From: CAZVPZ01 sp964629245
GTDB lineage: Archaea; Nanohalarchaeota; Nanosalinia; Nanosalinales; Nanosalinaceae
Reading direction: 5' to 3'
NCBI GenBank assembly: GCA_964629245.1
Contig: CAZVPZ010000016.1
Span: 1 to 24,647 of the forward strand
DNA length: 24,647 nucleotides
A program made the position numbers and the translations under genes. Positions 1 to 6,323 of this stretch are shown here, piece after piece. Below the pieces are notes generated by a model. That model was not told where the DNA came from. It saw only the letters and a list, made by a program, of their open reading frames with translations, and did no database searches. Positions within the stretch are counted from its first letter, which is position 1, and every line of letters starts with the position of its first letter.

Positions 1-838
1 TCTCGGCGATGGCGCGCTTCGTGTTCAGGTTGTACGTGTTCTTCGACCAGTTCTGGACGGTCGAGTACTGGACGTGTGCGCCCTCCTTGACGAACACCTC
101 GACGCATCCCGCATGGAGGTTGTGGCGGGAGTATGTAGGGGCGGAGCAGCCCTCGATGTAGTGCACACGACTGTCTTCCTCCGCGATTATCAGGGTGTGC
201 TCGAACTGTCCCATGCCCTTTGAGTTCATACGGAAATAGGCTTGAACAGGAATCTCGACCTCGACACCCTCGGGAACATAGACGAAAGAGCCGCCGCTCC
301 ATACCGCGCCGTGGAGAGCGGCGAACTTGTTGTCGCTAGACGGCACGCACCGGGTCATGAAGTATTCCTTGACAAGCTCCTCATGCTCCTGAACTGCCTG
401 ATCCATGTCCATGAAGACCACGCCTTTCTCCTCCCATTCCTCCTTCATGTTCTGGTAGACGACCTCGGACTCGTACTGCGCCCCCACGCCGCTTAATGCC
501 TTTTGCTCCGCCTCGGGGATTCCAAGGCGATCAAACGTCTCCCTTATGTCCTCCGGGATCTCGTCCCAGTCATCGCTCTTGATGTCGTCAGCCCGGAGAT
601 AAGGGGTTATAGAACCGATATCGAGTTCAGAGAGGTCTGGCCCCCAGTCAGGCATCGGCCGTTTCTCGAAGTGACGGAACGCCTTCAGTCGTCGCTTCAG
701 CATCCACTCCGGCTCACCTTTCTGCCGGGATATCTCCTCCACGACCTCCTCGGAAAGTCCGCGGTCCGCCTTGAAAACCGCCCTCTCATCGTTTGCACGG
801 TCAAACCGTTCACGGTTTTTAGAAATATCCTCCGACAT
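1..838 (-). CDS. sufB: Fe-S cluster assembly protein SufB (3' end outside window)
   Basis: SufB is the scaffold subunit of the cytosolic SufBCD complex, which builds Fe-S clusters. Reading from the ATG at 838 toward 1 gives 279 codons with no stop, so the C-terminal part lies outside the window. The N-terminal helical region (residues 1-140) and the start of the beta-helix core match the family: a conserved stretch beginning MTRCVPSSDNKFAALHG, then VWSGGSFVYVPEGVEVEIP, the MGQFEHTLIIAEE strand and the EGCSAPTYS motif. It is the first gene of its transcription unit, so sufD or sufC may follow to the left. A palindrome resembling a DtxR/SirR metal-regulator site lies just before the start (separate entry), which suggests iron control. 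Inside this window it probably supplies clusters to clients such as the XPD helicase at 1714-3588. Confidence 0.95.
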   Translation of the reverse strand, partial: MSEDISKNRERFDRANDERAVFKADRGLSEEVVEEISRQKGEPEWMLKRRLKAFRHFEKRPMPDWGPDLSELDIGSITPYLRADDIKSDDWDEIPEDIRETFDRLGIPEAEQKALSGVGAQYESEVVYQNMKEEWEEKGVVFMDMDQAVQEHEELVKEYFMTRCVPSSDNKFAALHGAVWSGGSFVYVPEGVEVEIPVQAYFRMNSKGMGQFEHTLIIAEEDSRVHYIEGCSAPTYSRHNLHAGCVEVFVKEGAHVQYSTVQNWSKNTYNLNTKRAIAE

Positions 839-841
839 AGG

Positions 842-863
842 AAGTTTAGGCGAGCCTAAACTT
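842..863. promoter_or_regulatory. DtxR/SirR-like metal-regulator operator at sufB
   Basis: Perfect inverted repeat: AAGTTTAGGC, centre GA, GCCTAAACTT. Its core TTAGGCGAGCCTAA closely resembles the TTAGGCTAGCCTAA-type consensus of DtxR/IdeR and of archaeal SirR/Idr regulators. It lies between the sufB TATA-like box (862-869 on the minus strand) and the ATG at 838. A bound repressor there would cover the presumed transcription start. Sequence and position are seen directly; the identity of the regulator is inferred, and no DtxR gene is in this window. Confidence 0.75.
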
Positions 864-869
864 TAAATT
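862..869 (-). promoter_or_regulatory. TATA-like box of sufB
   Basis: On the minus strand this reads AATTTAAA. It is centred about 27 nt upstream of the sufB ATG, which predicts a transcript that begins at or within a few bases of the start codon (leaderless). It overlaps the outer edge of the palindromic operator by two bases. Confidence 0.6.
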
Positions 870-879
870 GTGACGGAAG

Positions 880-1269
880 TTATGGATCCCGGATATCGCT
901 GGAAGAATACCTTCCCTCCTTCCCGATCCTGACGATATCCACACCGTGACCGGTCGCCTTCTCCGCCATCTTCCCGACCTCCTCTTCTCCGTGTCCCTGA
1001 TCGTGGCCGAGGGTTATCACGTCGGGGTCCAAGTTCTCGACAGTTTCGTAGATATCTCCCTCACTCCCGAGAACCGCCCTGTCAACCACGTCCAGCGCGT
1101 CAACCATCTCACGTCGCTCATCCTCATCGAAGTAGGTGTCCTTTTCAACCCGGGAATCACGGGCTATCACGACCACCAGCTCGTCGCCCAGCTCCGCGCT
1201 TTTTTCCAGGTAGTAGAGATGTCCCGGGTGTAATATGTCGAAGACTCCCTGCGCCATCACAGTAGTCAT
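880..1269 (-). CDS. ribL: RibL-like FAD synthase / cytidylyltransferase-family nucleotidyltransferase
   Basis: The protein has 129 residues of the HxGH nucleotidyltransferase superfamily. The N-terminal ATP-binding motif is GVFDILHPGH (residues 8-17, with H14 and H17), and the C-terminal signature YSSSDI (121-126) corresponds to the ISSTxI motif. Size and motifs match archaeal FAD synthase RibL, which transfers AMP from ATP to FMN, and glycerol-3-phosphate cytidylyltransferases; the FAD role is favoured from family knowledge but not proven. The ORF is open further upstream, but the ATG at 1269 is chosen because the strand leading to GVFD starts there and a TATA-like box (TTTTATTAGG at 1291-1300) sits 27 nt before it, implying leaderless expression. 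It is divergent from the small gene at 1346. Confidence 0.8.
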   Translation of the reverse strand: MTTVMAQGVFDILHPGHLYYLEKSAELGDELVVVIARDSRVEKDTYFDEDERREMVDALDVVDRAVLGSEGDIYETVENLDPDVITLGHDQGHGEEEVGKMAEKATGHGVDIVRIGKEGRYSSSDIRDP

Positions 1270-1290
1270 ACCCAGTAGGTTACCCAGAAC

Positions 1291-1300
1291 CCTAATAAAA
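1291..1300 (-). promoter_or_regulatory. TATA-like box of the ribL-like gene
   Basis: Minus-strand TTTTATTAGG is centred about 27 nt before the ATG at 1269. It supports the internal ATG as start, rather than the longer open frame reaching 1335. Confidence 0.5.
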
Positions 1301-1316
1301 CCCGGCTCCCCCGGGA

Positions 1317-1325
1317 TTTTTATTG
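1317..1325 (+). promoter_or_regulatory. TATA-like box of the 1346 gene
   Basis: TTTTTATTG is centred about 25 nt before the ATG at 1346. With the ribL box at 1291-1300 it forms a compact divergent promoter pair, and both transcripts are predicted to be leaderless. Confidence 0.5.
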
Positions 1326-1345
1326 TTATTGACAAATAGTAAACT

Positions 1346-1717
1346 ATGGGAGAAGGGAACTGGTTTGACTACCTGGAGGAGGACGTACTACCTGAACTAG
1401 AGCGGCTGGACGGCTTCGAGAGGCTTCTAGAGGTGGCCGGCCCACAGATAAGAGAGTTCATGAGGGACGATCATGACTTCCTCACGGAAAACGTCACGGA
1501 GGCAAGGGCCTACAGATTTGAATACGGCGAACACCAGGCAACGGTTTCTGTCGAAGTAGGAGGATACGACGGGGAGGATGTGCTGGGTTTCTCCGCCGAC
1601 CTCGCAGATTCGCCGGTGGAAGCATTCGAAGACATCATGAGCGATATATCGAACCTCTACAACAGCGAACTGGAGACCGTAAACCACGGGGATTACATCA
1701 TCCAGCCGCGCCTCTAG
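1346..1717 (+). CDS. Small acidic protein of unknown function
   Basis: The product has 123 residues and is rich in Glu and Asp; I do not recognise a family. The first half is predicted helical (residues 1-50, with EEDVLPELERLDGFERLLEV). A beta-rich middle (55-85, with RFEYGEHQATVSVEVGGY) is followed by a helix around 92-110. There is no signal peptide, membrane segment or cysteine, so a soluble cytoplasmic protein is likely. The start has a TATA-like box 25 nt upstream and no Shine-Dalgarno, the leaderless pattern seen through the window. Its TAG stop overlaps the convergent XPD-helicase stop in a shared CTAG (1714-1717), so the two genes end back to back with no spacer. It is accepted as real because of its promoter, composition and tight fit between neighbours. 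Confidence 0.75.
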   Translation: MGEGNWFDYLEEDVLPELERLDGFERLLEVAGPQIREFMRDDHDFLTENVTEARAYRFEYGEHQATVSVEVGGYDGEDVLGFSADLADSPVEAFEDIMSDISNLYNSELETVNHGDYIIQPRL

Positions 1718-3588
1718 CTCCGGCCGAAGAAATCCTCTATCTCATTCCAAGGCGCCTTTGTTTTCTCTAGCTGCAGATCTGGAGGGAACACTTTCCTGTA
1801 GTTGCTCCAGTCGTACCTCTCGTCCATGTACACTATCACACCCCGGTCGGTCTCTGAACGGATGCACCTTCCCGCGGCCTGCATAGCCCGGCTGACCGCC
1901 GGGTAGGAGTACCCGTAGTCCCAGCCTTTCCCGAACTTGTAGTCGTAGAAGTTGATGAGCCCCTTGGTTTCAAGGTCAGGACGCTGGAGCGGAAGCCCGA
2001 TCACGAACACCGCTTTCAGAACCTCGCCAGGATAGTCGACGCCCTCACCCAGGCTTCCAGCCGCGACTCCCAGCAGCGCGGCGTCACCCTCGGAGCTTCT
2101 CGATGCGAAGTCGTCCACAAGCTCCTGCTTTTCCTCCTTGTTCATACCCCTGTCTTCCACGAAAAGCCTTCTATCAGTCCGGGACTCCAGCATCGCCTTC
2201 ACCTTACCCATCATCTCATAGCTCGGGAAGAAGACACCGACGTTACCCGGGACCGCGTCAAACGAGCGGGAAAGGTACCATGCGTACTTCTGGAACATCG
2301 ATTCATCCCGCTCCGAGTACTTGGTGGTTACGGTCGGCACGAGAAGTATCTCCCTGTTCTCCTCCGGAAAGGGAGAGCCGAACGCACGCGTCGTCGTGGA
2401 TTCAGGCTTCAGCCCGAGCAGGTCCACGTACATCTTCTGGGGCGTCAAAGTCCCCGACATAAGCACGCTCGAATATGCGTCGTTGAGGGGCTCGCGGGTC
2501 GAGACCTGGGGGTCGAGACAGCTGTAGTTTATCTGGATGTAACGGTTACCCGAGGAGGAGCGAGTTCGCTTGATGACACGGAAGAAGCCGTTGTCCTCAC
2601 CGTTCCAGTCGTCGAGGAACTCCGCGATACCGCCGCAGTAGGAGCGTTCGCGCTCCTCCCTGACCTCCGACGCTATCGACTCCAGGTCCACGATGAACTC
2701 CTCGTAGTCCCGGAAGTTTGAGACCGCCTGCTTCAGCTCCTCTTTCTGCAGCTTCTCCTCGTGGGAGCCGCTCTCGAATTTCTCGGCCGCCAGCTGTCTT
2801 ACCACGGTTTTCAGCTGTTCAAGGTTTTTCTCCGCGTCGTAGAACCCGAACTTCTCCGCCTCCGTAATCGCCCGGTCAATCTGGGGCATCGACATGGAGG
2901 ATGAGAACAGCGACCGGGTCCTTGACGGGAGGTTGTGGGCCTCGTCAACTATTATTATGGTGTCCTCCAGCTGGCATCCAGCCCGCTCGAAGATGGACTC
3001 TCTCACGCCAGGGTGGAAGACGTGGAAGTAGTCCGCGATTACAAGGTCGGACCGGCGGGCGAGCTCCATCATCATGTAGTACGGACAGAAAGAAGGGGTG
3101 GCGGTCTTGAACTCCTGAGCGTGCATCGCATTGCCGTCAAGAGCGTCCAGTTTCTCCTTCGCCTCGCTCTTCAGCTTGTGCTCGTCCATGTCATACATCG
3201 CGGTGTAGAAATCGCACCTTTCCTCATCCCGCAAAGTCTGGCAGTAGTCCATGAAGTCGCCTGAGGTCATCTCCTCGACGCCGTCGATGTTGCAGAGCCA
3301 CTTCTTCCCCAGCAGGTCGACCACAGTCAGCTCCACGTCGTGGCGCTCCTGCATCATCTTGACGGTCTCCACCGCTATCTGGTGCTGGGAGTGTCTCGGG
3401 GTCAGGAAGAAGACCTTCTTGTTGTTCTGCTTCGCGTACTCCAGTGCCGGGGTCAGCGTGGCGGCGGTCTTACCTAGCCCGGTAGGGGCGTGGACGACCA
3501 GACTATCCCCCTCTTCCACCGTTTTCTTGACTTCTCCGAGGAGTTCGTCCTGTTTCTCGCGGAGTTCAGAGAAGGGGAATAGCTCCAT
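1714..3588 (-). CDS. xpd: XPD/Rad3-family Fe-S DNA helicase
   Basis: A 624-residue superfamily 2 helicase that unwinds DNA 5'-to-3' in nucleotide excision repair or related processing. Walker A is APTGLGKT (34-41) and the DEAH box is VDEAHN (about 214-219). Motif VI is QAAGRCIRS (570-578) with arginine fingers. Four cysteines at C99, C116, C125 and C168 sit between motifs I and II with the spacing of the XPD 4Fe-4S domain, so the cluster appears intact. The arch domain follows the DEAH box. Length is near the archaeal XPD norm. The ATG at 3588 has a TATA-like box (TAATTTAT, 3611-3618) about 26 nt upstream, so a leaderless transcript is likely. It is divergent from the membrane-protein gene at 3671 and converges on the small gene ending at 1717. 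Confidence 0.95.
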   Translation of the reverse strand: MELFPFSELREKQDELLGEVKKTVEEGDSLVVHAPTGLGKTAATLTPALEYAKQNNKKVFFLTPRHSQHQIAVETVKMMQERHDVELTVVDLLGKKWLCNIDGVEEMTSGDFMDYCQTLRDEERCDFYTAMYDMDEHKLKSEAKEKLDALDGNAMHAQEFKTATPSFCPYYMMMELARRSDLVIADYFHVFHPGVRESIFERAGCQLEDTIIIVDEAHNLPSRTRSLFSSSMSMPQIDRAITEAEKFGFYDAEKNLEQLKTVVRQLAAEKFESGSHEEKLQKEELKQAVSNFRDYEEFIVDLESIASEVREERERSYCGGIAEFLDDWNGEDNGFFRVIKRTRSSSGNRYIQINYSCLDPQVSTREPLNDAYSSVLMSGTLTPQKMYVDLLGLKPESTTTRAFGSPFPEENREILLVPTVTTKYSERDESMFQKYAWYLSRSFDAVPGNVGVFFPSYEMMGKVKAMLESRTDRRLFVEDRGMNKEEKQELVDDFASRSSEGDAALLGVAAGSLGEGVDYPGEVLKAVFVIGLPLQRPDLETKGLINFYDYKFGKGWDYGYSYPAVSRAMQAAGRCIRSETDRGVIVYMDERYDWSNYRKVFPPDLQLEKTKAPWNEIEDFFGRS

Positions 3589-3610
3589 AAGCCTACGTGA
3601 CCGCTAACGC

Positions 3611-3618
3611 ATAAATTA
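3611..3618 (-). promoter_or_regulatory. TATA-like box of the XPD-helicase gene
   Basis: Minus-strand TAATTTAT is centred about 26 nt before the ATG at 3588. It is half of a divergent promoter pair within the 82-nt gap. Confidence 0.5.
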
Positions 3619-3640
3619 CCGGTGCCCACCGACTTACCAA

Positions 3641-3649
3641 TTTATAAAA
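3641..3649 (+). promoter_or_regulatory. TATA box of the membrane-protein gene
   Basis: TTTATAAAA is centred about 26 nt before the ATG at 3671. It is one of the clearest TATA boxes in the window and predicts a leaderless mRNA. Confidence 0.65.
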
Positions 3650-3670
3650 AACGGATTAAAACCCTGCCTC

Positions 3671-4714
3671 ATGGGCTGGTACGCCGTAGAGAAGATAGAC
3701 GAGGCCTTAGAGGAGACCAAAGACCTCCTCCTGCCCTTCGATGCTGGAACCTGGGCCAAACTGCTTCTTATCGTGGCACTGACAGGCGGCTCCGGGATGC
3801 CCAGCGCTCCCACGGGCTCCGGGCAGGGAACGACAACCGACTCCTACACCGGCCCGGGATACCAGACACCGACCTCTCCTTTCCGGACCTCGATAACACA
3901 TGATACGCAGTATATCCACAGCAATCTGCCCGGGACCGCACCCCTACCACCTATCGGGACCGCGGCTCTCGCCGCTATCGTGATAGTCTTCATTGTGCTG
4001 GCGACCCTGTTCCTCCTGATCGACAGCGTGTTCGAGTTCATCTACTACCAGTCCCTGCTCGATAAAGAGGTCGCTATAAGGAAGAACTTCAGGAAACACA
4101 TCTACAGGGGGCTCCGGTACTTCGGCTTCAGGTTGACGGCCGCGGTAATAATACTGGCCGGTCTGCTGGCTGCCCTGGCACCCATGCAGGCGGCACCAGC
4201 ACTGGGGGCCATGCTCGTGTTCACCTGGCTTGTCGCCCTCCTAATTTTCTCGATCTTCATGGGGCTGACACACAATTTCGTGCTCCTCAAGATGATGGAG
4301 ACCGGGGAGGGCGTTATCGCCTCCTGGAGACTGCTGTTGGAAGACCTCAGGGGACAGTGGAAGCAGGTCGCCGTTTACCTGGTCGCGAGGTTCTTCATAA
4401 AGGTGGCAGGAGGGCTGATAACCCTGGTATGGGCGGTCATCACCCTCCTTGTATTCGGCATCGTCTTCTTCATTCCCGGCGCCCTAGCCTACTTCCTCTG
4501 GCCACCTCTCGCTATACCTGTAGTTGTGACAGCGATCCTGGTCTGGCTCGTTGCCGCGGCAGCTGTCAGGGTCCCGGTCCAGACCTACATCTACTACTAC
4601 GCGATACTCGTCTACCACGACCTGACAAGCGCACCAGAAGCCGAGAAGCACCGTGCCGAACACGAACAGGAAGAAGGAGAGGGGGAAGACGGAGATAACG
4701 GAGAAGTAGAATAG
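3671..4714 (+). CDS. Multi-pass membrane protein, resembles the haloarchaeal DUF7544 type
   Basis: A 347-residue integral membrane protein. The N-terminus (MGWYAVEKIDEALEETKDLL, then LPFDAGTWAKLLLI) resembles a haloarchaeal family I recall as DUF7544, whose function is unknown; that name is tentative. After a first hydrophobic stretch (29-39) comes a Gly/Ser/Thr/Pro-rich segment (40-95), probably an exposed loop. Strong membrane segments follow at about 97-120, 155-172, 178-200, 232-275 (two) and 282-305. The tail (320-347) is highly charged and Glu-rich, likely cytoplasmic. It stands alone between a divergent helicase gene and the ribbon-helix-helix gene, so context gives no functional clue. 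A clear TATA box 26 nt upstream supports the start. Confidence 0.85.
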   Translation: MGWYAVEKIDEALEETKDLLLPFDAGTWAKLLLIVALTGGSGMPSAPTGSGQGTTTDSYTGPGYQTPTSPFRTSITHDTQYIHSNLPGTAPLPPIGTAALAAIVIVFIVLATLFLLIDSVFEFIYYQSLLDKEVAIRKNFRKHIYRGLRYFGFRLTAAVIILAGLLAALAPMQAAPALGAMLVFTWLVALLIFSIFMGLTHNFVLLKMMETGEGVIASWRLLLEDLRGQWKQVAVYLVARFFIKVAGGLITLVWAVITLLVFGIVFFIPGALAYFLWPPLAIPVVVTAILVWLVAAAAVRVPVQTYIYYYAILVYHDLTSAPEAEKHRAEHEQEEGEGEDGDNGEVE

Positions 4715-4740
4715 TTCCAATCATTTCTCTTCTGTCCAGA

Positions 4741-4776
4741 AAATGTAAAAGAAAAGAAAAGGGGAGGGGGGAAGGA
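4741..4776 (-). terminator. Pyrimidine-rich tract, possible terminator of the RHH gene
   Basis: Downstream of the stop at 4785, the minus strand is almost pure C/T with repeated T-runs (CCCCTTTTCTTTTCTTTTAC). Archaeal RNA polymerases terminate at T-rich tracts without a hairpin. This is a plausible terminator, but the evidence is composition only. The remainder of 4715-4784 holds nothing else recognisable. Confidence 0.4.
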
Positions 4777-4784
4777 TGAAGTGA

Positions 4785-4931
4785 TTAAAGCTTGAAATCT
4801 TGGTAGTTGAGCATGAGAAGGCGAACGGCTTCGTGCATCGCGTCGGTCTTGTCCTTGAAAAGCCCTTCTTCGACCATCCTGTCGAGTTCGTCGTTCAGCT
4901 CGTCCGACAGTCTTACAGAAACCATCGCCAT
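4785..4931 (-). CDS. Small ribbon-helix-helix (CopG-like) DNA-binding protein
   Basis: A 48-residue protein starting MAMVSVRLSDELNDELDRMV. It has the classic ribbon-helix-helix plan: a short beta strand with alternating side chains (MVSVRLS, residues 3-9), a first helix (10-22) and a second helix after a Lys/Thr turn (28-45, containing DAMHEAVRLLML). Such proteins bind DNA as dimers through paired strands and often regulate neighbouring genes or act as antitoxins. No toxin-like partner adjoins it, so a stand-alone regulator is more likely. A palindromic TATA box (4961-4970) lies about 34 nt upstream, giving a leader of about 8 nt. A second ATG at 4925 would only drop two residues. An inverted repeat at 4982-5023 is a candidate operator. 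Confidence 0.8.
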   Translation of the reverse strand: MAMVSVRLSDELNDELDRMVEEGLFKDKTDAMHEAVRLLMLNYQDFKL

Positions 4932-4960
4932 GTGCTTTCTGTAAAACAATTAGGTCCAGG

Positions 4961-4970
4961 ATTTATAAAT
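4961..4970 (-). promoter_or_regulatory. TATA box of the RHH gene
   Basis: ATTTATAAAT is itself palindromic and is centred about 34 nt before the ATG at 4931. It is assigned to the minus-strand regulator gene because no plus-strand start lies at the right distance. Confidence 0.55.
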
Positions 4971-4981
4971 CAATCGGTAGA

Positions 4982-5023
4982 CCGTATTATTTTCGAACAG
5001 GTCGAGGCACGCACGTAATACGG
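4982..5023. repeat. 8-bp inverted repeat with 26-nt spacer, candidate operator
   Basis: CCGTATTA (4982-4989) and TAATACGG (5016-5023) are perfect reverse complements separated by 26 nt. They lie in the gap between the divergent RHH gene and the DUF123 gene, just upstream of both promoters. The arrangement could be two operator half-sites or an RNA stem. It does not fold as a tRNA. Confidence 0.4.
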
Positions 5024-5062
5024 AAGTAGGTTGAAAAGCTTAAGTCCCCGAACCCGTTTTCA

Positions 5063-5494
5063 ATGGAGAAAGGCAGCTACACCTTCTTACTGGAGCTGAG
5101 AGAGGATACGGTCCTGAAAGTCGGGTCACTGGGAGATATAGAGTTCGAGAAAGGTTTCTACGCGTACATCGGCAGTGCGAACGGACCAGGAGGCTTCAAG
5201 AGGGTGGAGCGCCACGTTTCAGGGCCTGAAAACATACACTGGCATATAGACCACCTTACCTCCGACTCCCTTTTCCGGCCCGAGCTGGTTGTAAAGTCGC
5301 CCGGTACCTATATCGAGTGCTTCATCAGCCAGAACCTCGAGTTCGAAGAAGTGCGGAGCTTCGGGTGTTCTGACTGTGACTGCAGCTCCCACCTCTTCTA
5401 CTCCAGATCACTGGAGCCGCTGGAAAGGGCCGTCAGGCAGTTGCATCGCGGAAAGTGCTCTGAATCCCATCTGAAGAGATTTCAGGAAGGCTAG
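5063..5494 (+). CDS. DUF123 protein, GIY-YIG-like nuclease superfamily
   Basis: A 143-residue protein of the archaeal DUF123 family, whose fold is related to GIY-YIG endonucleases. The signature FYAYIGSANGPGG (32-44) carries the YIG-type strand. It is followed by the conserved Arg/His patch ending RH (50-51), then HWHIDHL (59-65) and the GCSDCDCSSHLFY block (101-113), which could bind metal through C102, C105, C107 and H110. Family members occur alone or fused to endonuclease III, suggesting a DNA-repair link, but no activity is established here. A weak TATA-like AAAAGCTTAAG (5034-5044) is about 24 nt before the ATG, consistent with leaderless expression. It points away from the RHH gene and shares its upstream region. 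Confidence 0.85.
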   Translation: MEKGSYTFLLELREDTVLKVGSLGDIEFEKGFYAYIGSANGPGGFKRVERHVSGPENIHWHIDHLTSDSLFRPELVVKSPGTYIECFISQNLEFEEVRSFGCSDCDCSSHLFYSRSLEPLERAVRQLHRGKCSESHLKRFQEG

Positions 5495-5510
5495 CGGACT
5501 GAGAGTAGAA

Positions 5511-5549
5511 GTTTTTTATCCTAGCAACATCAATTGAGTAAGTGGTGGG
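5511..5549 (+). promoter_or_regulatory. TATA box and Shine-Dalgarno deciding the SDR start
   Basis: GTTTTTTATC (5511-5520) is the TATA-like box, predicting a transcript start near 5541. GGTGGG (5544-5549) is a Shine-Dalgarno-like site 5 nt before the ATG at 5555. Together they make ATG 5555 more likely than the in-frame TTG at 5534, which would fall before the predicted transcript start. Confidence 0.5.
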
Positions 5550-5554
5550 AAACC

Positions 5555-6319
5555 ATGAATGGATTCGAGGGGAGGACAGCTGTTGTTACAGGCGGTTCTT
5601 CCGGCATCGGACGCAGTATATGCTTCAAACTCGCAGAAGAAGGCGCCAACATAGTGGTAGCGGATGTCAGAGCCAAGCCCCTTGAGGGGGGTGAGGCGAC
5701 TCACGAGAAGATAAACAGCGATGGAGCAAACGCCGTCTTCATCGAGACAGATGTCAGTGATGAGGAATCAGTGAGGCACATGGTCTACACTGCCGCCAAG
5801 GAGTTCGGACAGATAGATGTGCTCGTGAACAACGCGGGTGTATACCACCCTGCCTCCGTTACTGACGAAACAGTCGAGGGATGGCACAAGATAATAGATG
5901 TAAACCTTCGCGGCACATTCCTCTGCTCGAAACACGTCATCCAGCACATGCTGGACGAGGATGTAGAAGGCGATATAGTCAATATAGGGAGTATCGCCGG
6001 ACTTGTCGGTTACGGCGACAGCGCGGCCTACTGCACTTCCAAAGGCGGCATCGTGGAGCTGACCCGGGAGATGGCCATCGATTACGGTGGACACGGCATA
6101 AATGTTAACGCAGTCGATCCGGGCGTTATCAAAACCGATATGACGAAGGACCTGCGTGAAGATGAAGAGACCCGGCAGTTCATGGATATGAATACAGTCG
6201 CCCCGCGGCTCGGAGAGCCCGAGGACATCGCCAACGCAGTAGCATTTATGGCCTCAGGAGACAGCGATTTCATAATGGGAGAGAACCTGGTTGTTGACGG
6301 GGGCTGGACCGCGAAGTAG
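5555..6319 (+). CDS. Short-chain dehydrogenase/reductase (SDR)
   Basis: A 254-residue classical SDR oxidoreductase, the usual length. The dinucleotide motif is TGGSSGIG (12-19). D37 at the end of strand 2 (VVADV) favours NAD(H) over NADP(H). NNAG is at 92-95, and the catalytic triad is visible as S146, Y159 and K163 (SIAG, then YCTSK). The C-terminal VVDGGW motif is also present. The substrate cannot be read from sequence; the nearest well-known types are 3-oxoacyl-ACP reductases and sugar or alcohol dehydrogenases. Only four bases separate it from the D-lactate-dehydrogenase-like gene, so they form one operon and may act on related hydroxy/keto compounds or share redox balancing. Confidence 0.9.
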   Translation: MNGFEGRTAVVTGGSSGIGRSICFKLAEEGANIVVADVRAKPLEGGEATHEKINSDGANAVFIETDVSDEESVRHMVYTAAKEFGQIDVLVNNAGVYHPASVTDETVEGWHKIIDVNLRGTFLCSKHVIQHMLDEDVEGDIVNIGSIAGLVGYGDSAAYCTSKGGIVELTREMAIDYGGHGINVNAVDPGVIKTDMTKDLREDEETRQFMDMNTVAPRLGEPEDIANAVAFMASGDSDFIMGENLVVDGGWTAK

Positions 6320-6323
6320 GTCG

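Noticed and set aside
1301..1315. CCCGG...CCGGG hairpin between the divergent genes at 1269 and 1346
   Set aside because: The stem is five pairs around a five-base loop and lies between two promoters rather than after a gene. GC-rich chance pairing is enough to explain it.
4982..5023. Possible tRNA or small structured RNA
   Set aside because: The region pairs only at its two 8-nt ends, is 42 nt long and lacks D-arm, anticodon-arm and T-arm pairing. It is kept only as an inverted repeat.
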